This document shows, piece after piece, positions 48,346 to 57,299 of a stretch of DNA of 64,000 nt. The translations under genes were made by a program, and so were the position numbers. Below the pieces are notes generated by a model. The model was given only the letters and a program-made list of their open reading frames with translations, did not search any database and had not been told where the DNA came from. Every line of letters begins with the position of its first letter. Positions within the stretch are counted from its first letter, which is position 1. This DNA comes from Streptomyces tendae (GTDB lineage: Bacteria; Actinomycetota; Actinomycetes; Streptomycetales; Streptomycetaceae), in assembly GCF_008632955.1 (NCBI RefSeq), contig NZ_CP043959.1, positions 310,001-374,000 of the forward strand. The letters run 5' to 3'.

Positions 48346-50370
48346 GTGACACGGCGCGTGCTGCGTTTCGGACTGCTCGGGACACCGGTCCTCCACGACG
48401 GTGAGCGGGCCGGTGAGGAGCAGGGTGACGCCCCGCTTCTCACCGTGACCGGTCCCAAGCTGCGCACACTGCTGGCCGTCCTGTTGCTCGACGCCGGACG
48501 GGTCGTCTCCGTGGAGGCATTGAAGGAGGCCCTGTGGGGCGCCGCACCGCCCCTCTCCGCGCTGCCCTCGCTGCACAACCACGTGGCCCGGCTGCGGCGG
48601 CTGCTCGACGAGCCGGACCGGCTGGTCACCGTGCCCACCGGGTACGTGCTCCGCGTCGACGAGGGCGAGCTGGACGTCCACGTCTTCGACGCCCACACCG
48701 CCGCCGCCCGTGCCGCGTACGTCGAGGGCGACTGGGAGCGGGTGCGCCGCGCCTGCGAGGGCGCGCTCGCGCTGTGGCGGGGCAGTCCGCTGGCCGGGCT
48801 GCCGCAGGAGGTGGGCGGGTACGCCCTGGTGCGGCGGCTGGAGGAGGCGCGGCTGCTGCTCCTGGAGTGGCGCCACGACGCCGAACTCGCCCTGGGCGGC
48901 GACCGTCTCGCCGACCTCGTCCCCGAACTGGCGGCGCTGGCCGCCGAGCATCCGCTGCGTGAGGCGTACCACCGGCAGCTGATGCTCGCGCTGCACCGCA
49001 CCGGCCGCCAGGCGGAGGCCCTCGTGGTCCACCGTGATCTGCGGGCCCGCCTGGCCGACGAACTCGGTGTCGAGCCGGGGCGGGGGGTCCGCGAGGCCCA
49101 CGTGGCGGTGCTGCGGGGGAGCGGGGCGCGGCCCCAGCGCCCGGACCGCCCGGACCGCCCGGACCGCCCGGACCGCCCGGACCGCCCGGATCACCCGGAT
49201 CGCCCGGACCGCCCGGACCGATCGGACCGGTCGGGTGAGGGCATGGGGCGGGTGCGGCCCGCTCAACTGCCGCCCCCACCCGCCTGGTTCACCGGACGGG
49301 CCCGCGTACGGGAGGACATACGGCAGGCGCTCGCCGGGGCGCCGGGCACGGGCGGAGGTGCCGCCGCCGTAGTCCTGAGCGGGACGGCCGGGGTCGGCAA
49401 GAGCGCCCTCGCGCTCCATGTCGCGCATGCCCTGGCGGAACGTTTCAGCGATGGTCAGCTGTACGTCGCCCTGCAGGGCACGGTGCCCGGTACGGCACCC
49501 CTGACCGCCGCGCAGGCGCTCGCCGTGCTCCTGCGTGACCTCGGTGTCTCACCCTGCGACATCCCCGAACACCAGGAAGCCGCATCCGCCTTGCTGCGGT
49601 CCCTGCTCGCACCCACCCGCACGCTCCTGGTGCTGGACGACGCCGCGAGCGCCGCCCAGGTACGGCCGTTGCTGCCGGCCGGAGGGGGCTGTGCCGTGAT
49701 CGTCACCAGCCGCTCACCCCTCACCGCCCTCGACGGCTTCGCGCGCTTCCCGCTCGGTCCGCTGACCGGCGAGGAGAGCGCCGAGCTGCTGCGCGCCGCC
49801 TCGGGGCGGGACGGCCTGGCCGCCGGCCATCCGCTGGTCGCGCTCACCGGGCGCCTTCCGCTGGCGCTGCGGGTGGTCGCGGCCCGGCTCGCCGCGCGCC
49901 GGGCCCTCACCCCGGACGCGCTCGCCGGACAACTCACCGCCGCCGAAAACAGGTTGTCCCACCTGGAGTACGACGACCTCAGCGTCCGCCGCTCGCTGGC
50001 CGTCACCCACGACACGCTCGCCGCCTCCGAGCGCCGCGTCGACCGGGACGCGGCCCTCGCCCTGTGCCACCTCGGCGCCCACGACCTGCCGTCCTGCACC
50101 GCCCCGGTGCTGGCGCGGCTCGCCGGGATCGACGAGATGCGGGCAGAGGCGGCACTGGACCGGCTCGTGGACGTGGCCCTGCTGGAGGAGACCGCGTACG
50201 GGCGCTACGTGCCGTACGAGCTGGTCCGTGACTTCGCCCGCGAACGCGCGGCCGGGGCTACGGCGGGCGAGGGCGGGGGCGACGACGGGGACGGGGCCAG
50301 GGACGGTCAGGTCCGACAGCGGCGGCCGGTCACTTCGCGTCGGCGTAGCACTCCACCACCGCCGTGCTGA
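48346..50370 (+). CDS. Second SARP-type regulator with NB-ARC domain, lacking TPRs
   Basis: This 674-residue protein has the winged-helix DNA-binding domain (VLRFGLLGTPVLHDG), a BTAD domain (TGRQAEALVVHRDLRARLAD), then a linker of ten three-residue repeats (mostly RPD). The NB-ARC module contains VLSGTAGVGKSALALHVAHA, TLLVLDDAASAAQVRPLLPA and TGRLPLALRVVAARLAARR. It ends after the helical part with no TPR array. GTG 48346 is chosen since the frame before it lacks family features. Its last 41 bp overlap the converging polymerase gene; the very basic C-terminus lies in that overlap. Confidence 0.85.
   Translation: MTRRVLRFGLLGTPVLHDGERAGEEQGDAPLLTVTGPKLRTLLAVLLLDAGRVVSVEALKEALWGAAPPLSALPSLHNHVARLRRLLDEPDRLVTVPTGYVLRVDEGELDVHVFDAHTAAARAAYVEGDWERVRRACEGALALWRGSPLAGLPQEVGGYALVRRLEEARLLLLEWRHDAELALGGDRLADLVPELAALAAEHPLREAYHRQLMLALHRTGRQAEALVVHRDLRARLADELGVEPGRGVREAHVAVLRGSGARPQRPDRPDRPDRPDRPDRPDHPDRPDRPDRSDRSGEGMGRVRPAQLPPPPAWFTGRARVREDIRQALAGAPGTGGGAAAVVLSGTAGVGKSALALHVAHALAERFSDGQLYVALQGTVPGTAPLTAAQALAVLLRDLGVSPCDIPEHQEAASALLRSLLAPTRTLLVLDDAASAAQVRPLLPAGGGCAVIVTSRSPLTALDGFARFPLGPLTGEESAELLRAASGRDGLAAGHPLVALTGRLPLALRVVAARLAARRALTPDALAGQLTAAENRLSHLEYDDLSVRRSLAVTHDTLAASERRVDRDAALALCHLGAHDLPSCTAPVLARLAGIDEMRAEAALDRLVDVALLEETAYGRYVPYELVRDFARERAAGATAGEGGGDDGDGARDGQVRQRRPVTSRRRSTPPPPC
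49138..49227 (+). repeat. In-frame 9-bp repeat (RPD) in the SARP linker
   Basis: Ten 9-bp units of CGCCCGGAC and close variants encode RPD six times, then HPD, RPD, RPD and RSD. The repeat joins the BTAD and NB-ARC domains and is a likely site of copy-number change. Confidence 0.9.
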
Positions 50371-52030
50371 ACGGGAACCGTACCGGCGTCTGCCCGAACG
50401 CGATCCTGCCCGCCGCCTCGGCGGACCCGCGGATCGCCGCCGTCACCGCTTCCGCCTCCTCCTCGGGGCAGTGGACGATCACCTCGTCGTGCTGGAAGAA
50501 CACCAGCTCCGCCGCCATCCCGGTCAGCGCCTGGCGCAGCCCCGCGAGCAGCAGCAGCGCCCAGTCGGCCGCGCTGCCCTGGACCACGAAGTTGCGGGCG
50601 AAGCGGCCGCGGGCGCGGGCGTCGGTCGAGGCGTACCCGGGGACCCACACGCGGGCGTCGGAGGCGCGGTCCTCCTCCCCGGCCGGCCCGACCGGGATGC
50701 CCGCCTCCTCCGTGGCGTCGTCCGTCGTCCGGGCGGCCGGCGGGCAGGTGCGGCCCAGCCACGTCCGCACCAGCCGGCCCTCCTCGCCCGCGCGGGCGGC
50801 CTCGTCGACGTACGCCACGGCCTTGGGGAAGCGGCGGCGCAGCGCGGCGAGGTTCTTCAGGCCGTCGCCGGAGGTCTGGCCGTAGACCGCGCCGAGCACG
50901 GCGATCTTGGCGCGGTCGCGGTCGCCCGAGAAGGCCCGCTCCGACACCGCCTGGTAGAGGTCGCTCTCACGCCCGGCCACCTCCATCAGCCCGGGGTCGC
51001 GGGAGATCGCCGCCAGCACCCGGGGCTCCATCTGGTCGGCGTCGGCGACGACGAGCCGCCAGCCGGGGTCGGCGACCGCCGCGCGGCGGATCACCTTGGG
51101 GATCTGCAGGGCGCCCCCGCCGTTGGTCACCCAGCGGCCGGTCACCGTGCCGCCCGCGAGGAACTCCGGGCGGAAGCGGCCGTTACGCACCCAGTCCTGC
51201 AGCCAGGACCAGCCGTGGGCGACCCAGATCCGGTACAGCTTCTTGTACTCCAGGAGCGGCTCGACCGCCGGGTGGTCGACCGAGTGGAGTTCCCAGCGGC
51301 GGGTCGAGGTCACCTTGATCCCGGCCTGCGCGAACGCCTTGACCACGTCGGCCGGCAGGTCGGGCCGCACCCGGCGGCCGAAGGCGGTGGACACCTCGTC
51401 GGCCAGCTCGGCCAGCCGGCGCGGCTCGCCCCCGCCCGCGTACCGCTCGCCGAGCAGGTCGTGCAGCACCGCGCGGTGCACGTCCGCGCGCCAGGGCAGC
51501 CCCGCGCGGTTCATCTCGGCGGCGACCAGCGTGCCGGCCGACTCGGCGGCGGTCAGCAGCCGCATCCGGTCCGGGTGCGCGGTGGCGTCGGTGCGCCGCT
51601 GCTGCTCGGCGTAGACCGCGAGCAGGTCGGCCAGCGGCAGCGGGGTCGCCTGCGGGTCGAACAGCGGCGACTGCGCACCCGGTTCGGCGTGCCGCTGCGG
51701 CGGATCGGGCGGTACGGGGCCGCCGCGCAGCCGGGCCAGCGCGGCGGCGGCCGAGTGCGGCTCCCCGTACCGCCCCTCGTGGCCGAGGAGCAGGGTCTCG
51801 ACGGCCTCGATGTCGTAGGCCCGCTCCACTCGCACCCCCGTGGCGAGCAGGCGCGGATACACCTCGGCGGTGGACCGCCACACCCACCGGACCACGCCCG
51901 GCCGGCTCCGCACGGCCTCGGCGAGGTCCGCCTCGCGCCGCACCGGCCCGCAGGGCAGCCCGTCCGGGCCGAGGGGGGCGACGTCCACGCCACCGTCCTC
52001 GGCCGGAGCGAGCGCCCAGCGGCCGGTCAT
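50330..52030 (-). CDS. Pol I-family DNA polymerase with degenerate exonuclease domain
   Basis: This 566-residue family A polymerase is of the actinobacterial bifunctional 3'-5' exonuclease/polymerase type. Motif A is VVADADQMEPRVLAAIS, motif B is RAKIAVLGAVYGQTS and motif C is FFQHDEVIVH. The N-terminal 190 residues are a shortened exonuclease-like region without clear DEDD residues. QSPLF near residue 120 resembles a clamp-binding pentapeptide. It probably works in repair, not replication. ATG 52030 (MTGRWALAP) is chosen over a longer frame. It converges with and overlaps the second SARP gene. Confidence 0.87.
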   Translation of the reverse strand: MTGRWALAPAEDGGVDVAPLGPDGLPCGPVRREADLAEAVRSRPGVVRWVWRSTAEVYPRLLATGVRVERAYDIEAVETLLLGHEGRYGEPHSAAAALARLRGGPVPPDPPQRHAEPGAQSPLFDPQATPLPLADLLAVYAEQQRRTDATAHPDRMRLLTAAESAGTLVAAEMNRAGLPWRADVHRAVLHDLLGERYAGGGEPRRLAELADEVSTAFGRRVRPDLPADVVKAFAQAGIKVTSTRRWELHSVDHPAVEPLLEYKKLYRIWVAHGWSWLQDWVRNGRFRPEFLAGGTVTGRWVTNGGGALQIPKVIRRAAVADPGWRLVVADADQMEPRVLAAISRDPGLMEVAGRESDLYQAVSERAFSGDRDRAKIAVLGAVYGQTSGDGLKNLAALRRRFPKAVAYVDEAARAGEEGRLVRTWLGRTCPPAARTTDDATEEAGIPVGPAGEEDRASDARVWVPGYASTDARARGRFARNFVVQGSAADWALLLLAGLRQALTGMAAELVFFQHDEVIVHCPEEEAEAVTAAIRGSAEAAGRIAFGQTPVRFPFSTAVVECYADAK

Positions 52031-52105
52031 GTACGCGAGTGTCGCAGGGGGGTCTGACAACGGCCTGGTGGGAGGCGTCGTGGGAGGTGTCGTCCAGCCC
52101 GGCGG

Positions 52106-52852
52106 TCAGTCCCGCGCCGGCTCGCCCTCCGTCTTCGTCTCGACGTACTGCGCGAGCATCTCGACGAGGTACCGCTCGGTGGCGGCCTTGTCGACGCCGA
52201 GACCGCTGAGCACACCGGTGCCGTTCTCGTGTTCGAGGAGCGCGAGCAGGATGTGCTCGGTGCCGATGTAGTTGTGGCCGAGGCGCAGGGCCTCGCGGAA
52301 CGTGAGCTCCAGGACCTTCTTGGCAGCCGGGCCGTACGGCACCAGCTCGGGGGCGTCCTCGACGGCCGGGGGCAGCGCCGCGCGTGCGGCCTCACGGACC
52401 GCGTCGAGGGTGACGCCCTGCTCGGTGATCGCCTTGACGGCCAGGCCCTGCGGTTCGGCCAGCAGGCCGAGGACCAGGTGCTCGGGGAGGCCCTCGGCGT
52501 TGTGGGCGGCCTGGGCCTCGTTGTGGGCGGCCATGACCGTGTTGCGGGCGCGGGGCGTGTAGCGGTTGAAGCCCTGGTTCGGGTCGAGGTCGTTGCCCTC
52601 CTTCGGCACGAAGCGCTTCTGGGCGGCCTGCCGGGTGACGCCCATGCTCTTGCCGATGTCCGTCCAGGATGCGCCGGAGCGCCGGGCCTGGTCGACGAAG
52701 TGGCCGATCAGGTGGTCGGCGACGTCACCGAGGTGCTCGCCGGCGAGCACCGCGTCCTGGAGCTGTTCGAGCGGTTCGTCGTGGACCGTCTTGATGGCCG
52801 CGATGAGGTCGTCGAGACGGACGGATGACTTGATGGCGGGGTTCGTCGTCAT
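52106..52852 (-). CDS. Clp N-terminal-domain protein with helix-turn-helix
   Basis: This 248-residue protein has a helix-turn-helix in residues 55-80 (GASWTDIGKSMGVTRQAAQK) and then a double Clp N-terminal repeat: FNRYTPRARNTVMAAHNEA, LPEHLVLGLLAEPQG, LGHNYIGTEHILLALLEHEN. There is no ATPase. Such proteins are common in actinobacteria; the Clp-N part may sense unfolded protein or contact Clp proteases while the HTH binds DNA. Two inverted repeats cover its start region, pointing to autoregulation. ATG 52852 is preferred; a longer frame enters those repeats. Confidence 0.85.
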   Translation of the reverse strand: MTTNPAIKSSVRLDDLIAAIKTVHDEPLEQLQDAVLAGEHLGDVADHLIGHFVDQARRSGASWTDIGKSMGVTRQAAQKRFVPKEGNDLDPNQGFNRYTPRARNTVMAAHNEAQAAHNAEGLPEHLVLGLLAEPQGLAVKAITEQGVTLDAVREAARAALPPAVEDAPELVPYGPAAKKVLELTFREALRLGHNYIGTEHILLALLEHENGTGVLSGLGVDKAATERYLVEMLAQYVETKTEGEPARD

Positions 52853-52853
52853 G

Positions 52854-52902
52854 GTGTCAACCGTAAGTTGACAGTAGGGGAGTGTCAACCCGTGGTTGAC
52901 AC
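52854..52902. promoter_or_regulatory. Twin GTGTCAAC-N5-GTTGACA operators
   Basis: GTGTCAAC (52854-52861) pairs with GTTGACA(G) (52867-52874), and GTGTCAAC (52882-52889) pairs perfectly with GTTGACAC (52895-52902); both have 5-bp spacers. Centres are 28 bp apart. The first abuts the ATG of the Clp-N/HTH gene and the second is 38 bp before the GTG of the divergent DUF2786 gene, so one protein could control both. Confidence 0.8.
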
Positions 52903-52940
52903 CTTCGAGTGACATTCCGAGGCATGGCACGATCGGGTGT

Positions 52941-54056
52941 GTGAGTACGTCCGGCACCGTCGACCGCGCCTTCCGATCCGCCCTCTACGACACGGGCGAC
53001 GACGCCCTGGACACGGCTGCCTCGCTGCTCGCGGCCGACCCGGCCGCCGACGCGGAACTGGCGCGACGTGGCGAGGAGTTCGTGGCGAGCGCGTGGCAGC
53101 GCGGCTGGCAGCCCGCCGACGTGGTCCGGGTGGTGCGCCGCGAACTGGACGAGACCCACGTACGCCTGGCCGCCTCCCTGATCCGGGCCCGGGCGCCGCG
53201 CGACGGCCGGCCGCGCGGGCCGCGCTGGAAGGCCCAGCTCGACGAACTGCCGACGGACACCGGCCCGCGCGGTGACCGCTTCTCGTACGCCACCGCCGTC
53301 CTGGAGCTGTACCGACTGCTGCTGCGGCTGCCCCCGCTGGAACCGCTGGACGACGTGACGGCACCCGGCGGGCGGGAGCGGCGGCCCGAGTCGCGCGTGC
53401 TCGGCCGCATCCGGGCGCTGCTGGCGAAGGCGGAGGGGACGGGGTTCCCGGAGGAGGCGGAGGCGCTCAGCGCCAAGGCGCAGGAACTGATGGCGCGGCA
53501 CAGCGTCGACGAGGCGCTGCTCGCGGCGCGGTCGCCCGCCGCCCGGACGCCGGACGCCTGCCGGATCGGCGTGGAGCCGCCGTACGAGCAGGCCAAGGCG
53601 GTACTGCTGGACGCGGTCGCCACGGCGAACCACTGCCGGGCGGTGTGGAACGAGCCGTTCGGCTTCTCCACGGTGGTCGGCTTCGCCTCCGACCTGGAGG
53701 CGGTCGAACTGCTCCACACCTCGCTCCTGGTGCAGGCAACCACAGCCATGACCAGGGCGGAGGCCGAGCAGCGCAAGGGCGGCCGCAAGCGGACCAAGAC
53801 CTTCCGGCAGTCCTTCCTCGCCGCGTACGCGCACCGCGTGGGCGCGCGGCTCGCGGCGGCGGCCGAGGTGCAGGTGAGCGACGACCTGCTGCCCGTCCTG
53901 GCCTCACGGGAGGTCGCGGTCACCGAACGGACGGACCGGCTGTTCCCGGAGACGACCACCACGCGCCTGCGCGGCGTGAGCGACGCGGCGGGCTGGGAAC
54001 AGGGAGCCCGCGCGGCGGACGAGGCGCAGGTGCGGGGGCGGCCGCGCCTGCCCTGA
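52941..54056 (+). CDS. DUF2786 protein
   Basis: This 371-residue protein carries the DUF2786 helix near residue 155 (RVLGRIRALLAKAEGTGFPE followed by EAEALSAKAQELMARHSVDE). The C-terminal half has RKRTKTFRQSFLAAYAHRVG. The family is widespread in phages and actinobacteria, with no known activity. GTG 52941 is chosen. It is divergent from the Clp-N/HTH gene across the twin operators. Confidence 0.82.
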   Translation: MSTSGTVDRAFRSALYDTGDDALDTAASLLAADPAADAELARRGEEFVASAWQRGWQPADVVRVVRRELDETHVRLAASLIRARAPRDGRPRGPRWKAQLDELPTDTGPRGDRFSYATAVLELYRLLLRLPPLEPLDDVTAPGGRERRPESRVLGRIRALLAKAEGTGFPEEAEALSAKAQELMARHSVDEALLAARSPAARTPDACRIGVEPPYEQAKAVLLDAVATANHCRAVWNEPFGFSTVVGFASDLEAVELLHTSLLVQATTAMTRAEAEQRKGGRKRTKTFRQSFLAAYAHRVGARLAAAAEVQVSDDLLPVLASREVAVTERTDRLFPETTTTRLRGVSDAAGWEQGARAADEAQVRGRPRLP

Positions 54057-54126
54057 GCCCGCCAGGGCCGCACTCGCGGCCGGTGAGACGGCTGCCGGGT
54101 CCTGCCGCGGATCCGGCGGACGGGGC

Positions 54127-54693
54127 CTAGGAACCCAGGCCCTCCGTCGGCAGCCCCGGAGGCAGCGAGCCGCCCTCCGCCTTGGTGTATGTCTCCGTGC
54201 CGGCGCCGCCCGTCCAGGCGATCGTGAGGGACGTCGAGTCGACCGACTCCACCGTGCCCTTCGTACGGTCCCCGTTGCCGGCCGGGCACTTCAGGCTGAT
54301 CGAGCCGCCCCCGTCGTCCTCCGTCGCGGTGCCGCTGCACACGGTGCCGCCCGTGGCGAACAGGGCCGCCTCCCCGCCGGTGACCATGAGGACCACCGCG
54401 TTGCCGTCCGCGGTCGTCAGCCAGCTGCCCTGGAGTCCCCCGGCCGGGGCCTCGCCCGCACCGGAGCCTCCCGTCCCGCCCCCGTCGTCCGGGGTGCGCG
54501 TGGCCGGCGGCGTGGACGAGGACGGGTGGTCGTCCGAGCCGCCGTCGCTGCACGCCGTCAGGGTGAGCGTGCCGACCAGACCCACGGCCGCGGCGGCGAT
54601 CCGCGCGCGCCGGGAACGGGTTCCGCGACGTGTCCGCCCGTACGCCGCCGGACCGGCCCGGTCCGCCGTACCCACCGAAGCCTTCGAAGTCAC
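54127..54693 (-). CDS. Secreted lipoprotein, function unknown
   Basis: This 188-residue protein has a long basic N-terminus (RTRRGTRSRRARIAAAAVG, possibly twin-arginine), a hydrophobic core and the lipobox LTAC. A disordered Gly/Ser/Pro linker precedes a small beta domain (GSWLTTADGNAVVLMVTGG, GTVCSGTATEDD, SISLKCPAG) with two Cys that may pair. GTG 54693 has GGAGGGG upstream. Confidence 0.8.
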   Translation of the reverse strand: MTSKASVGTADRAGPAAYGRTRRGTRSRRARIAAAAVGLVGTLTLTACSDGGSDDHPSSSTPPATRTPDDGGGTGGSGAGEAPAGGLQGSWLTTADGNAVVLMVTGGEAALFATGGTVCSGTATEDDGGGSISLKCPAGNGDRTKGTVESVDSTSLTIAWTGGAGTETYTKAEGGSLPPGLPTEGLGS

Positions 54694-55070
54694 TGCGAGC
54701 CCCTCCCTGTAGCCGGCCCGGACGGCCGGACGACCGCAGCCAGCTAACAGGAACCGCCCGGTACCCGGCCAGACCCGCGTGACGGACCTCGCACCCCCGG
54801 CGCCGGCTCGTCGGAGGCACGTCACCGTCCTCCCACCAGAACGGCACACGAGGGAACACAAAGGCGCTCGCGTGCGTCTTTGAAGCAGCGAGGTTCGGTA
54901 AAGCGTCCGTCAAAGCGGACATCGGGGGTCCGGTGAGGCTGTAATCGGGGGAACACCCCGCGTGCACGTGCATCTGCCCATGCATATGCAGGTGAACGGA
55001 GTTATGATCCGGGTCAGTTGACTACTGCATCAATGGCCACACCAGCCAGTGCACCAGCGGGGAGCGACCT

Positions 55071-55355
55071 GTGGACCACGACGTGTACGACGGCGACGGG
55101 CGCGACGGTGCCGGCGCGTCCGGCGTGTACAACGGCATGGCGGCCACCCGGCTGGACGGTGTGGCCTGGCAGAAGAGCCGGCACAGCAACTCGCAGGGGT
55201 CCTGCGTGGAGTTCGCCCGGCTGCCCGGCGGGGACGTCGCGGTGCGCAACTCCCGCTTTCCCGAGGGGCCCGCGCTCGTCTACACGCGTGCGGAGATCGA
55301 GGCCATGCTGCTGGGCGTGAAGGACGGCGAGTTCGACCACCTGGTCGCGGGCTGA
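55071..55355 (+). CDS. DUF397 protein
   Basis: This 94-residue protein has the DUF397 core: WQKSRHSNSQGSCVEFARLP, GDVAVRNSRFPEGPAL, YTRAEIEAMLLGVKDGEFDH. Streptomyces genomes carry many such genes, usually beside XRE-type HTH genes and RsbW-like ATPases, exactly as here; the members act as antagonists or partners of the HTH protein. GTG 55071 has GGGGAG upstream. Confidence 0.88.
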   Translation: MDHDVYDGDGRDGAGASGVYNGMAATRLDGVAWQKSRHSNSQGSCVEFARLPGGDVAVRNSRFPEGPALVYTRAEIEAMLLGVKDGEFDHLVAG

Positions 55356-55478
55356 CGCCGTCCGGGCGGCCGGAGTCCGGAGAAACCGGGTGCCGCCCGG
55401 CGATCTCGTCCGGAAGCCGGCCCGCACCCCGGTCGGCAACGCGCGTAGACCTGCCGCACGCATATGCGCCCGGAGGTG

Positions 55479-56009
55479 TCAGAGGCCGGGCACCGGACGG
55501 TCCGCCGCACCCGGGTGCCGGAACAGCGCCCACACCACCTTGCCGCTGAGCGCGCCCGCGAGCGGGTGCCAGCCCCAGCTGTCGCTGAACGAGTCGACCA
55601 GGAACAGACCGCGCCCCGACTCGGCGGAGCAGTCGTGGGACAGGTCCCCGGGGTCCCGGGTGACCGGACTGTCGTCGCTGGGATCGCGCACCGCGCACAC
55701 CAGCCGCCCGGTCCACCGCATCAGGTGCAGCCGGACCGGCGGTTCCGGGGCGGCCGGTCCCGGGGCACCGGCCGGCAGCGCGTGGCGCAGGGCGTTGGTG
55801 ACCAGTTCGGAGACCACCAGGCAGACGTCGTCGAACCGGTCGCCCATGTGCCACTGGTCGAGGGTCGCGCGGGTGAACTGCCGTGCCTCGCGCACCGCTT
55901 CGTAGCGGGCGTGCAGGGCGCAGGACGCTGCGTCGGAGGCGGCCGCGAGGTTCAGCGGAGGAAGGCCCTGCCGTAACGGCTCGAGCATGGTCGATCCATT
56001 CGTCCCCAT
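55479..56009 (-). CDS. RsbW-like ATP-binding regulator (HATPase)
   Basis: This 176-residue GHKL protein has an intact N-box CLVVSELVTNALRHALPAG, a G1-like VRDPSDDSPV and the G2 segment SGRGLFLVDSFSDSWGW. Streptomyces has many such single-domain kinases or anti-sigma-like factors near DUF397 and XRE genes. ATG 56009 has GGGAG upstream; ATG 55988 is possible. It lies between DUF397 and the XRE gene, facing away from the latter. Confidence 0.87.
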   Translation of the reverse strand: MGTNGSTMLEPLRQGLPPLNLAAASDAASCALHARYEAVREARQFTRATLDQWHMGDRFDDVCLVVSELVTNALRHALPAGAPGPAAPEPPVRLHLMRWTGRLVCAVRDPSDDSPVTRDPGDLSHDCSAESGRGLFLVDSFSDSWGWHPLAGALSGKVVWALFRHPGAADRPVPGL

Positions 56010-56338
56010 GCGAGGCACTCCCGAATTCGCGGTCGTAGCGAGGCGGCGGTGGTGCGGAGACCATGGTTTCGGATGCGTACAGCAGATGCAAGGGCAGATG
56101 CACGTGCAGCTGACCGAAATCAGCCCCACCGTACGGGTTTGTTGGGCAATTTTTCCGTCATCTCCTCGTTCCCTCCTGGCTGTTCTCTTCTCATCCGGTT
56201 GCGCTTCGCCGTCCGTCCGGTGCACGTTCCTGACCGGATCGCTGAGCTGGATTCCGTTTCCGTAACCGGTCGAGTACTGCTCGAAGTGTTTTAGTGGCAG
56301 ACTGCGGGCCCTGAAGACCGTTGGGGAGGCTGTCGAAC
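56010..56338. other. Divergent promoter region between ATPase and XRE genes
   Basis: This 329-bp gap is AT-richer than its neighbours and must carry the promoters of the ATPase gene (-) and XRE gene (+). I see no convincing gene in it and cannot place promoters reliably. Confidence 0.5.
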
Positions 56339-57199
56339 GTGAGCGCGGGAGAGCCGGGATCGGTGGTGCGGCGCATGCTGCTCGGATCACAACTCAGGCG
56401 ACTGCGTGAGGCGCGGGGGATCACGCGCGAGGCCGCGGGCTACTCGATCCGCGCCTCGGAATCGAAGATCAGCCGGATGGAGCTGGGCCGGGTGAGCTTC
56501 AAGACCAGGGACGTGGAAGACCTGCTGACGCTGTACGGCATCACGGACGAGCAGGAGCGGGCCTCGCTGGTCTCCCTCGCCAAGGAGGCCAACGTGGCGG
56601 GCTGGTGGCACAGTTACTCGGACGTCCTGCCCAGCTGGTTCCCCACCTACGTGGGCCTGGAGGGCGCGGCCTCCCTGCTGCGCGCCTACGAGGTGCAGTT
56701 CGTGCACGGTCTGCTGCAGACCGAGGAGTACGCCCGCGCGGTGGTGCGGCGCGGCATGAAGAGCGCGAGCGACGCCGACGTCGAACGGCGGGTGGCACTG
56801 CGCCTGGAGCGGCAGAAGTACCTGGTGTCGGAGAACGCCCCCGAGTTCCACGTCGTCCTCGACGAGGCGGCCCTGCGCCGGCCCTACGGCGACCGCGCGG
56901 TGATGCGCGGCCAGCTCCAGCACCTCATCGACATCTCCGAGCGGCCCAACATCCGTCTTCAGGTGGTGCCGTTCAGCCTCGGCGGCCACTCCGGGGAGTC
57001 CGGCGCGTTCACCATTCTCAGCTTCCCCGAGTCCGACCTGTCGGACGTCGTGTACCTGGAGCAGCTCACCAGCGCGCTCTACCTGGACAAGTCCGAGGAC
57101 GTGGCCCAGTACGAGAAGGCGCTCAAGGAACTGCAGCACGACAGCCCGGGTCCGGCGGAGAGCCGGGACCTGCTCCGGGGCCTGCTGCAACTGTCCTGA
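56339..57199 (+). CDS. XRE-family HTH regulator with DUF5753 (Scr1-type) domain
   Basis: This 286-residue regulator has an N-terminal HTH (LREARGITREAAGYSIRASE then SKISRMELGR, about residues 20-50) and the DUF5753 ligand-type domain, marked by WWHSYSDVLPSWFPTYVGLE, RAYEVQFVHGLLQTEEYARA, and LRRPYGDRAVMRGQLQHLID. Family members pair with DUF397 proteins, one of which lies 1 kb upstream. GTG 56339 has GGGGAGG 9 bp upstream. Confidence 0.92.
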   Translation: MSAGEPGSVVRRMLLGSQLRRLREARGITREAAGYSIRASESKISRMELGRVSFKTRDVEDLLTLYGITDEQERASLVSLAKEANVAGWWHSYSDVLPSWFPTYVGLEGAASLLRAYEVQFVHGLLQTEEYARAVVRRGMKSASDADVERRVALRLERQKYLVSENAPEFHVVLDEAALRRPYGDRAVMRGQLQHLIDISERPNIRLQVVPFSLGGHSGESGAFTILSFPESDLSDVVYLEQLTSALYLDKSEDVAQYEKALKELQHDSPGPAESRDLLRGLLQLS

Positions 57200-57299
57200 G
57201 GGCGCCGCCAACTCCCTTGAAACACAAGTACGATGACGTGCGATCAGACCACGGAGCTGATCAGCGCTCTGCTGACGCAGCAAGGGATCGAGGGATCGC

